Of a stretch of DNA of 6,291 nucleotides, positions 1 through 5,512 are shown one piece after another. The position numbers and the translations under genes are program-made. The first letter of the stretch is position 1; each line of letters begins with the position of its first letter. The stretch covers positions 1 to 6,291 of the forward strand of contig PMKB01000092.1 in assembly GCA_003157595.1 (NCBI GenBank), in the 5' to 3' direction. The notes under the pieces were generated by a model that made no database searches, was not told where the DNA came from, and saw nothing but the letters and a program-made list of their open reading frames with translations. This DNA is from Solirubrobacterales bacterium (GTDB lineage Bacteria > Actinomycetota > Thermoleophilia > Solirubrobacterales > Solirubrobacteraceae).

Positions 1-269
1 CCTAGGTTGATCCGTCGGGCGATGCCCCGCCAGACCAGCGTCCAAGACCTGCGGGTGGCGTGCTGGACACTGAGACTGACGCCGCGACATCCGTCGGAGG
101 AAGCGCTCGCAGCGGACTGCCATTGACGTCTCCGTATACCTCTGCGCAGTCACGACCATCGCGCCGAGCGCCACCTAGTCGCGGACGATATGAAGCAGCA
201 CTTAGAAAAAACGAGTATTTTGCAGGTAGAAATACTGCCCTCGGGGTAGGACTTGCGTATGTTGATACT
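1..269. other. Left-edge region without a supportable gene
   Basis: No convincing coding sequence is seen here. The plus-strand frame of the next gene stays open back to a GTG at position 60. The residues it would add are a run of Ser, Arg, Pro and Thr with no domain character, so I treat that as chance openness of GC-rich DNA. Frame 1 is also open from the window edge to a TGA at 124-126 and could be the last 41 residues of an upstream gene, but the translation resembles nothing I know. The section from about 200 to 236 is clearly AT-richer than its surroundings, which suits a regulatory region for the gene starting at 270. Confidence 0.5.
214..236. promoter_or_regulatory. Inverted repeat, possible operator
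   Basis: AGTATTT at 214-220 and AAATACT at 230-236 form a perfect 7-base inverted repeat separated by 9 bases. It lies in the AT-rich patch 34 bases before the proposed ATG at 270. The half-site core ATACT occurs again at 265-269, directly before the ATG. This is a plausible binding site for a dimeric regulator, perhaps one of the two winged-helix proteins encoded downstream acting on its own promoter. A 7-base dyad can arise by chance in an AT-rich patch. Confidence 0.3.
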
Positions 270-271
270 AT
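258..271 (+). promoter_or_regulatory. Candidate -10 elements for a leaderless transcript
   Basis: TATGTT at 258-263 matches the TANNNT pattern of actinobacterial -10 boxes. With standard spacing it would start transcription at 270, the A of the ATG. A second, better hexamer, TACTAT at 266-271, would start transcription at about 278, next to an in-frame GTG at 279. No good -35 box is visible at 16-19 bases from either. No Shine-Dalgarno lies at proper distance before the start, which is compatible with leaderless translation. This is pattern reading only. Confidence 0.3.
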
Positions 272-875
272 GTTCGTAGTGACCGAGTCGTCGAAAGCAC
301 TGCCTGAGGTTCTCAAGGAAGTACTCGCCGCGCTCGACGCGGCCAACGTGCCCGACGACCTAAGAGCGGTCGCATTCGCGAAGGCGTTCGACCACACTGC
401 AGGAGTCTCGGGCGCAGCGTGGACACCGGGACCGCCGAGTTCGGAGGACAGCGGCGGAGGCGGTGAGAAGCCGGCAAACTCCGGTACGGCGATCGCGCGT
501 ATCGCGGACAAGCTGGCTGTCACCGAGGAGCAGGCCGCTCACGTATTCGACATAGATGAGGACGGCGTCCATTTGACGGTGCCGCACGCCGCGTTCGACT
601 CGAAGAAGCGGACGGCTATGCAGCAGGTGATGCGTGCCGTCGCGGCGGCACGCCAGGCAATCGACCTCGAGGAATTCACAGCCACCAAGGTGCTCCGTGC
701 GGCGTGTGAAGACCGCGGCGTGCTCGACTCAGGCAACTTCGCGTCCGCACTTGCCGGGATTGACGGCGACGGCGTTCGCGTGAAGGGCTCGGGCCCAAGT
801 CGGGAGATCAAGCTGAACGCCAAGGGCTACGCGATGGCCGGCGAGATCGTGAAGCAGCTCTCTGGCACCGTCTGA
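270..875 (+). CDS. Hypothetical protein with C-terminal winged-helix-like domain, probable partner of the TIR-like gene
   Basis: Function not known. The ATG at 270 gives 201 residues; an in-frame GTG at 279 (protein beginning with TESSKALPEV) is an equally reasonable start, while the longer GTG start at 60 adds only low-complexity sequence. Residues 10-42 form an amphipathic helical segment with DDLRAVAFAKAFDH. Residues 50-70 are a Gly/Pro/Ser-rich linker. Residues 72-110 (IARIADKLAVTEEQAAHVF, then alternating hydrophobics) look like a small helix-turn-helix followed by a beta hairpin. Residues 117-133 are a helix. Residues 135-197 have winged-helix character: helices, a GSGPSRE turn, a beta strand IKLN and a final helix. 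No signal peptide or membrane segment is seen. The next reading frame opens inside this gene and continues into the TIR-like gene, so the two are probably cotranscribed. A DNA-binding or sensor/adaptor role is inferred. The gene is real on codon bias and composition; the function is open. Confidence 0.8.
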   Translation: MFVVTESSKALPEVLKEVLAALDAANVPDDLRAVAFAKAFDHTAGVSGAAWTPGPPSSEDSGGGGEKPANSGTAIARIADKLAVTEEQAAHVFDIDEDGVHLTVPHAAFDSKKRTAMQQVMRAVAAARQAIDLEEFTATKVLRAACEDRGVLDSGNFASALAGIDGDGVRVKGSGPSREIKLNAKGYAMAGEIVKQLSGTV

Positions 876-936
876 GATCTCCTCGTCGTTTGGTCTCACC
901 ATCCAGCGCCTGCCACACGCGACGCTGCGGGTCCTC

Positions 937-1752
937 GTGCTCGGGCAGTTCGTGGGGATTCGTGCGGGAGACGGCTGGTTCAATGCAAGCGACGTCGCGG
1001 CGATGGCGGAAGACCTGCGGCTCCCGTCATTGGGCGGAGTCAGTCAGGCCCTCAGCCGCCTCAAGAGCAGCCAGTACGCGGTGCCACGGCGCAGCGGCGG
1101 GTCGTGGTCGCTAACACCGGAGGGCCACGAGAAGGCGCGTGCTCTCGTCGGCGATGTCGACGTCGCGCGAGTCGAGACAGAGATCGCCCTCGTGGGGAGC
1201 GCCGAACTCGACGATGGTCAACACGGCCTCATTCCGCCCGAGCTCGCGCCGGTTCGGTGGCGCGCGGGCATAGCGAGACTTCTCGACACCTTCTCGTTCG
1301 ATAACAACGTGTTTTGCATGACGCGCTTCCCGAAAGCCACCGCAGAGGCGGACCTTCCGGATCCGGTGGTGGACGTGATCGAGGCGGCTCGCCGCGCGTG
1401 TCGGGACCACGGCCTCAGCCTCCACCTGGCCTCCGACCGTAGCGCCGACGACGAACTGTTCGGCAATATCGCCGCACACATGTGGGCCTGCAAATACGGC
1501 ATCGGTCTATTCGAGACGCGCTTCGGGAGCGACTTCAACGACAACTTGCAGATCGAGGTCGGGGCGATGCTGATCACCGGGCGTCGGGTCGCGCTCTTGA
1601 AAGACAAGGGAACGCCGAACATGCCAACGGATTTTGTCGGTCACATCTACAAGTCGGTCGATTTCGACGACGTCGCAACAGTCAGCGCGGCTGTGCACGC
1701 CTGGGCCGCTGATGACCTCGGCCTAGCTGGCTGCCCGAGCTGCGCGGCATAG
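937..1752 (+). CDS. Winged-helix protein with C-terminal TIR-like / deoxyribosyltransferase-like (STIR) domain
   Basis: From GTG 937 the protein has 271 residues. Residues 12-72 read as a winged helix: FNASDVAAMAEDL, then VSQALSRLK as recognition-type helix, RRSGGSWSLTPEG as wing, and a last helix. Residues 105-122 connect to an alpha/beta domain with first strand NNVFCMTRF (123-131), helix DPVVDVIEAARRACRDHG (142-159), then D167, strand YGIGLFE (187-193), NDNLQIEVGAML (201-212) and strand RRVALLKD (216-223). The order 'VF-M--F ... N-N---E-GAM ... GR-VALLKD' is that of TIR-like and nucleoside 2-deoxyribosyltransferase-like proteins. In those families the glutamate (here E207) is the usual catalytic residue for cleaving N-glycosidic bonds, for example in NAD+. 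A role as a nucleotide-depleting immune effector is inferred. No ATG, GTG or TTG lies in frame between 853 and 936, yet the reading there (RLPHATLRVLVLGQFV) looks like the first helix of the winged helix. The true start may therefore be non-canonical (for example ATC 901 or CTG 910). Confidence 0.8.
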   Translation: MLGQFVGIRAGDGWFNASDVAAMAEDLRLPSLGGVSQALSRLKSSQYAVPRRSGGSWSLTPEGHEKARALVGDVDVARVETEIALVGSAELDDGQHGLIPPELAPVRWRAGIARLLDTFSFDNNVFCMTRFPKATAEADLPDPVVDVIEAARRACRDHGLSLHLASDRSADDELFGNIAAHMWACKYGIGLFETRFGSDFNDNLQIEVGAMLITGRRVALLKDKGTPNMPTDFVGHIYKSVDFDDVATVSAAVHAWAADDLGLAGCPSCAA

Positions 1753-1757
1753 CCGCG
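1743..1757 (+). terminator. Short GC hairpin over the stop codon
   Basis: CGCGGC at 1743-1748 and GCCGCG at 1752-1757 form a perfect 6-base stem with a 3-base loop (ATA). The hairpin overlaps the TAG stop at 1750-1752. No T-tract follows, so it is at most a weak or actinobacterial-style terminator at the end of the two-gene unit, or an mRNA 3'-end stabiliser. Confidence 0.25.
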
Positions 1758-2166
1758 ATCGCACTCATCACACTAACGAGACATCAATCTCCGCAAGACC
1801 CGGCGCCCGCCTGGAGTCAGATGCGGTCGTCTTCCACGCGCTGCAAGACGGCTTCGGTCGATGAACTACGTGAGCACTTCGACCGCCAACAGTTTCGCGC
1901 CTGCTTGCGGTCAGTTGGAGCGGTGCGCCACGTAACGGAAATCGTCGCCGCGCTGTAGCCGCCCCATAACGTCGAACCGCGCGGACGTCGGTCGTTGCGG
2001 AGACTCGGAGTTCCCCTCGCGCCCGATGCCTCGAGCGAGGAGTCAAGCCCGACTTCTGTGGCGGGCAGGAAGCAGCTGCGATAAGCAGCGATTCGGCGTC
2101 TGTGCCGGTTGCGCCCTGCATCGACGGTGAACGCCGCCACCGTGAGCCGAAGCCCGCGCGGCGTTG
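1753..2166. other. Convergent intergenic region with possible gene remnant
   Basis: About 414 bases lie between the end of the TIR-like gene and the end of rmuC. Reading frames on the minus strand here are rich in Arg and Ser and look non-coding. On the plus strand, bases 1811-1864 read LESDAVVFHALQDGFGR and stop. An overlapping frame from about 1857 to the TAG at 1956-1958 reads VDELREHFDRQQFRACLRSV, then GAVRHVTEIVAAL. Together these look like the tail of a protein interrupted by a frameshift. Alternatively, an intact 45-residue ORF runs from ATG 1821 to 1958. I do not recognise either. Bases 1959-2129 hold only a 6-base inverted repeat (CCTCGC 2015-2020, GCGAGG 2035-2040). Confidence 0.4.
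2130..2165 (-). terminator. Stem-loop just after rmuC, probable terminator
   Basis: AACGCCGC at 2130-2137 and GCGGCGTT at 2158-2165 form a perfect 8-base inverted repeat one base beyond the rmuC stop codon (2167-2169). Read in the rmuC direction, the 20-base loop can form an inner GGGC/GCTC stem closed by a TTCG tetraloop, giving a long stable hairpin. Only two T residues end the outer stem, so there is no classical U-tract. Position and stability suggest a transcription terminator or RNA 3'-end structure. Confidence 0.45.
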
Positions 2167-3219
2167 TTAGCTGCCTGGCGCGACGAGCGCTGGCGTCTCA
2201 GCCGATTGGCCCTGGGTGGCACCGGCAATTAGCTCCGGAGCCTGTATGTCCCGCGCAGTTTGGGACAGCGGTTCGAGTTCAGGAAGATCGTCCGGGCTGC
2301 CGAGTCCGTAATCGCTGAACTTTCGAGCCGTGACGAGCGCGCCACGCTCAAGTGAGCCCACCGCGGAGTTGTAGGCGGTGACAGCGCCGTTAAGGCGCCG
2401 CCCGAGCGTTTGCAGATGGCCGCCGAGGATGCCAAGGCGCTTGTAGAGCTGGCGACCGAGATCGGCAACCTGGCGTGCGTTAGCTGCGAGGTTCTGTTCA
2501 CGCCAGCCGACGTGAACGGTGCGGAGAAGTCCAGTGAGTGCGGCCGGCCCGGCGAGAATCACGTTGCTCGCGGTCGCAAACGAGAGCAGCTCCGGGTCCT
2601 GTTGTAGTGCCGCGCTGAACAGGGCCTCGGAGGGCAAGTACATGACGACGAAGTCGCGGTCGGGGAACTGGTCCTGGTACGCCTTTGCTCCAAGGCGCCT
2701 GACATGGCCGCGAACAGCCATGCCGTAAGCAGCCATCTCTGTTCGTTGCTGCTCCTCGTCGTCCGTCTCCAGCGCCTTCAGGAAGCGCTCGAGCGGGACC
2801 TTCGCGTCGATAACGAGCTCGCGACCGTTGGGCAAAGCGACAACGCAATCCGGGCGTTGGCTCATCCCGTCGTCGTCCGTCACGGTGACTTGGAAGCTGC
2901 AGAAATCCTTGAACCCGATCAGCTCCACGATGCGTGCCAGCTGCACTTCGCCCCATTGCCCACGGACGCCGGGTGAGCGAAGCGCGCCAGCCAAATGCTG
3001 CGCCGTGCGCTGCGTGAGACGCACCGCTTCGGCGATCTCGCCATGGTCCTTCGCGCGCGCCTGGTCAAGCTGACCAACCAAGGCGCGAATCTCCTCTAGG
3101 CCAGTGCGTGTTACGTCGTCAGCCAGTCCACGCATGGCTCGCGACCGGAGGCCCACCCAGACGGCGACGCTTCCGACGATCGCCCCGATCACGAAGCCGA
3201 GCAGTACCCATCCGAGCAT
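2167..3219 (-). CDS. rmuC: RmuC family protein (PD-(D/E)XK nuclease-fold DNA recombination protein)
   Basis: A 350-residue protein. RmuC is known from E. coli as a protein limiting DNA rearrangements, and the family carries a restriction-endonuclease-like core. Here residues 1-23 are a single hydrophobic membrane anchor (LGWVLLGFVIGAIVGSVAVW) followed by Arg residues, the usual RmuC N-terminus. Residues 35-80 are helical, likely coiled coil. RGQWGEVQL (86-94) is the family signature. RPDCVVALPNGRELVIDAKVPL (122-143) carries the predicted active-site D124, D138 and K140. FVVMYLPSEALF (190-201) and the helical region to about 300 are also typical. Residues 325-350 are a disordered tail. Length is near the family's shorter members and all core motifs are intact. 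The ATG at 3217-3219 is supported by a strong ribosome-binding site. The gene is monocistronic here, convergent with the TIR-like gene and divergent from the HIRAN gene. Confidence 0.95.
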   Translation of the reverse strand: MLGWVLLGFVIGAIVGSVAVWVGLRSRAMRGLADDVTRTGLEEIRALVGQLDQARAKDHGEIAEAVRLTQRTAQHLAGALRSPGVRGQWGEVQLARIVELIGFKDFCSFQVTVTDDDGMSQRPDCVVALPNGRELVIDAKVPLERFLKALETDDEEQQRTEMAAYGMAVRGHVRRLGAKAYQDQFPDRDFVVMYLPSEALFSAALQQDPELLSFATASNVILAGPAALTGLLRTVHVGWREQNLAANARQVADLGRQLYKRLGILGGHLQTLGRRLNGAVTAYNSAVGSLERGALVTARKFSDYGLGSPDDLPELEPLSQTARDIQAPELIAGATQGQSAETPALVAPGS

Positions 3220-3221
3220 GG

Positions 3222-3229
3222 ATCACCCC
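3222..3229 (-). promoter_or_regulatory. Strong ribosome-binding site of rmuC
   Basis: On the minus strand GGGGTGAT, followed by C, lies just before the ATG at 3219. It matches the extended anti-Shine-Dalgarno complement GGAGGTGATC with one change, which fixes the rmuC start. It is the only strong Shine-Dalgarno I find in the window. Confidence 0.65.
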
Positions 3230-3239
3230 ATAAGCAGTT

Positions 3240-3311
3240 GCAAGCTTGCGCTTTCGGCATCGACACAGCAAGCCCGCGACTTTAGTAGTGAGCCCGATGG
3301 GCCGACATCGG
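3240..3311. promoter_or_regulatory. Divergent rmuC/HIRAN promoter region with two palindromes
   Basis: The 157 bases between the divergent rmuC and HIRAN-gene starts must hold both promoters. Two symmetric elements are visible: GCAAGCTTGC (3240-3249), a perfect 10-base palindrome 20 bases before the rmuC ATG, and CCGATG (3294-3299) with CATCGG (3306-3311), a 6-base repeat with a 6-base loop. On the minus strand TACTAA, near 3284-3289, resembles a -10 box for rmuC, but no well-spaced -35 is seen. Operator function is a guess from position. Confidence 0.3.
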
Positions 3312-3376
3312 AATTAGCTTCGTACTGCCACCAAGTGTTAGCCCGGTAGCGGTCCACGTACGCCAACTACTGCGTC

Positions 3377-4519
3377 ATGCCAGGATTTCTGACCCGCCTG
3401 TTCGGCCGGCGGCGGCCACCACCGCCACCCGTGCGCGTCGCGCCACCGCCGGCGATGCGCGTCGCGCCGCTGTCGCCGCAAGTGTATTTAGGTCACGAAA
3501 CGCTGGAAGTCGTCGGCGAGTCGCACTATCAAGACGAGTTATGGCGGGTTGTAGGCGGGCGTACGACCCAACCCATCCGCTACGAGACACTAGCCGAGCT
3601 TCTGCCCGATCCCGGCAATCCGCATGACGCCAACGCGATCGAGGTGCAGGTCAACCGGGAGTGTGTCGGCTATCTGTCGCGGGAGGACGCAGTCGTGTAC
3701 GGCCCCGGGCTTCGTCGCCTCATTGCGAACCATGGTCGCGTTGCGTTCCACGCACTCGTTGTCGGCGGCGGCCCGCGCGGCGACCGGCTTGGATATCTCG
3801 GAGTGTTTCTTCAGCACGATCCATCCGATTTCGGTTTGCCCTCTCATCAAGTCTCGGTGGGTTCGCTCCGGACTGGACTCTCGGAAGCGCGCGCGACTGA
3901 TATCGAGGACACCGAATACGACCTAGGTTGGTATGGCCGACTTCCGCTAGACGACGCTGCCGCGATCACCGAACTCCGCTCACTGCTTGAGGCTGAGCGT
4001 CAGCCGATCGCCCGACACTACATGTTGTGCGAGCTCGAGCACCACCTGTACCGAGCACGCACCACCGTTGACGGGGCATTGGACCAGTTCGACGCCATTT
4101 GCCGAAGCCACCAAGCGGAAATGGTCACAATCCGCCCAGCTTTGCTTATCAAGTTCGGCTCTGTCCCAGTGATCGAGATGTATCGCCAAGCGGCGATTAG
4201 ATGCCAGAAGGCGAAGAACTGGCGCGAAGCGCGGGACTGGGCAGAGCGAGGCCTCGCGGTCTACGGCCAAGACGCAACCCGGCCAGAAGCGGTCGAGGAA
4301 CTCCACAAGCGGATCGCATATGCAACGGCCAAAATCGCCGCTCAAGAACAGCCGCCCCCGCGGCGAGCCCCGGCGCCTGCCACAACGGCACGGCCGACCG
4401 GGATAGAGACAGAGACGCTCTCCTGCGAAGTATGCGACACGAGCTTCGAGCGCACCCGCACACGAGGACGAAAGCCAAAGCGTTGTCCCACTTGCCGGAG
4501 CACACCGGGTTATCCATGA
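3377..4519 (+). CDS. HIRAN domain protein with helical middle and C-terminal zinc ribbon
   Basis: A 380-residue protein. Residues 1-35 are basic and proline-rich (RLFGRRRPPPPP), probably disordered. Residues 43-146 form a HIRAN domain: EVVGESHYQDELWRVVGG, then PDPGNPHDANAIEVQV, then CVGYLSREDA. Those are the family's conserved blocks, including the NPHDANAI segment. HIRAN domains occur in HLTF/Rad5-type helicases, where they bind 3' ends of single-stranded DNA, and as solo or fused forms in bacteria. Residues 190-322 are alpha-helical with TPR-like pairs (for example RQAAIRCQKAKNWREARDWA at 270-289). A Pro/Ala linker (325-342) leads to C350, C353, C370 and C373 in two CxxC pairs with RGRKPKRCPTCR, a small zinc ribbon. 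No helicase or nuclease motif is present, so it is likely a DNA-end or stalled-fork binding adaptor. ATG 3377 is the natural start, though no Shine-Dalgarno is visible. Domain assignment is firm; the role is inferred. Confidence 0.9.
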   Translation: MPGFLTRLFGRRRPPPPPVRVAPPPAMRVAPLSPQVYLGHETLEVVGESHYQDELWRVVGGRTTQPIRYETLAELLPDPGNPHDANAIEVQVNRECVGYLSREDAVVYGPGLRRLIANHGRVAFHALVVGGGPRGDRLGYLGVFLQHDPSDFGLPSHQVSVGSLRTGLSEARATDIEDTEYDLGWYGRLPLDDAAAITELRSLLEAERQPIARHYMLCELEHHLYRARTTVDGALDQFDAICRSHQAEMVTIRPALLIKFGSVPVIEMYRQAAIRCQKAKNWREARDWAERGLAVYGQDATRPEAVEELHKRIAYATAKIAAQEQPPPRRAPAPATTARPTGIETETLSCEVCDTSFERTRTRGRKPKRCPTCRSTPGYP

Positions 4520-4540
4520 TGCCGCGCCCGCGCCAGCCGC

Positions 4541-4555
4541 AGAGGGTGCGCCTCT
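4541..4555 (+). terminator. Weak hairpin after the HIRAN gene
   Basis: AGAGG (4541-4545) and CCTCT (4551-4555) pair with a 5-base loop, 21 bases after the TGA stop at 4517-4519. The following bases are TCACG, with no T-tract. It may mark the transcript end, but the stem is short. Confidence 0.2.
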
Positions 4556-4683
4556 TCACGAGACCAAGCGACGATCTACGCGGCCGACCCAACGTCCGTC
4601 TCCGAACGCAGCGCGCACGGAGAGTCCAAGCATGCCCGCTTTCGCCTCAGTGAGCGCTCAAGCGCCGGCTCGGGTTGTAGCGT

Positions 4684-4708
4684 GCCAGTCGCCCGCGGGC
4701 CGACCGGC
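4684..4708 (-). terminator. Stem-loop after the abiE toxin gene, probable terminator
   Basis: On the minus strand, 13 bases after the toxin stop codon, GCCGGTCG (4708-4701) pairs with CGACTGGC (4691-4684) around a 9-base loop. All eight pairs form in minus-strand RNA, one of them G-U. In plus-strand RNA the same pair would be an A-C mismatch, which points to function in the minus direction. No U-tract follows. Confidence 0.4.
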
Positions 4709-4721
4709 CATTCAGGCGGCT

Positions 4722-5510
4722 TCATGACTTGAGCAACCCGGCATCGCGGAGTTGTCGGCGAACGACGCGCACAACATCCGTGAAGCGCGGTGTGTCGGCG
4801 AGGTGGTCACGCATCTCGTCGTTCCAACGCGGCTTGTATCGCTCGAGGCGGTCGTCGAAGCGGTCGCGGAACGAGCTGGGATCGAGTCCCTTCGCCAGAG
4901 CCTTCCGCTCAAACAGCGGCCTAACCACTGCGACGGACACGTTCATGTCCTCGACGAGTCGGAAGAGGTCGTAGAGGTCGCGGCATTGCACGCGCTGGAT
5001 TACGCAGCGCAGCTTTTCGGCTGCGATCTCGTCGAGGGAGTAGACGTCGAAGGCGATCGGGTCGGGCAGGTCGGGCCAGATAGGGGAGATCGTCCGCTGT
5101 TCCACGGACTCGACGTGTTCGTCGATCGCGATGTCGAGTTTGATGTTCCGTGGTTTGGCGGCTCCGAGGGGACCGACGTAGGCGACGGCGGGAGTGGTAG
5201 CGGCGGTGAGCTCGAGGTGGGGGAGCTCTGCGTGGCGCTTTGCTGCATCGAGCACCTCGCGAAGGGCCGCGAGCGCCGGTGCTTGAGCTCCTCCGATTAC
5301 GCTGAAATCGAGGTCGGCGGAGTAGCGGTAGTCGGCGACGTGGACGAACCGGAGTGCAGTCCCACCCTTGAAGACCAGGCTGCCTCCGTCCGTTGGCCTG
5401 GCACGATGGAGTTGGCCGACGATGTGGGCGAGGACGTAGTCCCGTTCCGCCACTGCCGCGTCAACTCCATCTTGGTCGGCTCTGCGAGTGACGGCATGGC
5501 GAGTCAGCAC
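4722..5510 (-). CDS. abiEii: AbiEii-type nucleotidyltransferase toxin
   Basis: From GTG 5510 the protein has 262 residues. The frame stays open further upstream, but those residues are Arg-rich and overlap the antitoxin gene. AbiEii/AbiGii-type toxins are DNA polymerase beta-fold nucleotidyltransferases that arrest growth; related enzymes (MenT) add nucleotides to tRNA acceptor ends. Here AERDYVLAHIVGQL (21-34) is the typical N-terminal helix. LVFKGGTALRF (45-55) and YRYSADLDFS (61-70) form the nucleotidyltransferase signature with metal-binding D66 and D68. NIKLDIAIDE (122-131) supplies the later acidic strand motif. YSLDEIAAEKLRCVIQRVQC, then RDLYDLFRLVED (157-188), is the conserved C-terminal helix block. 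All motifs are intact, so it is probably active. It starts two bases after the antitoxin stop without a clear Shine-Dalgarno, implying translational coupling. Confidence 0.93.
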   Translation of the reverse strand: MLTRHAVTRRADQDGVDAAVAERDYVLAHIVGQLHRARPTDGGSLVFKGGTALRFVHVADYRYSADLDFSVIGGAQAPALAALREVLDAAKRHAELPHLELTAATTPAVAYVGPLGAAKPRNIKLDIAIDEHVESVEQRTISPIWPDLPDPIAFDVYSLDEIAAEKLRCVIQRVQCRDLYDLFRLVEDMNVSVAVVRPLFERKALAKGLDPSSFRDRFDDRLERYKPRWNDEMRDHLADTPRFTDVVRVVRRQLRDAGLLKS

Positions 5511-5512
5511 GA

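Noticed and set aside
60..269. N-terminal extension of the first gene from GTG 60
   Set aside because: Adds 70 residues rich in Ser, Arg, Pro and Thr with no domain character, and runs through the AT-rich promoter-like patch.
2..523. Long minus-strand frame at the left edge
   Set aside because: Composition is Ser/Ala/Pro/Thr-rich with no motif, and it lies antisense to a better-supported gene.
2130..2172. Integron attC-like site next to rmuC
   Set aside because: The GTTAG sequence beside an inverted repeat suggested attC, but the GTTRRRY / RYYYAAC core sites are not both present and no cassette array is seen. A terminator-like stem is the simpler reading.
4691..4700. GCCCGCGGGC palindrome and TGAGCGCTCA at 4650-4659 as regulatory sites
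   Set aside because: Ten-base palindromes of this composition are expected by chance in GC-rich DNA and lie between convergent genes, where operators are not expected.
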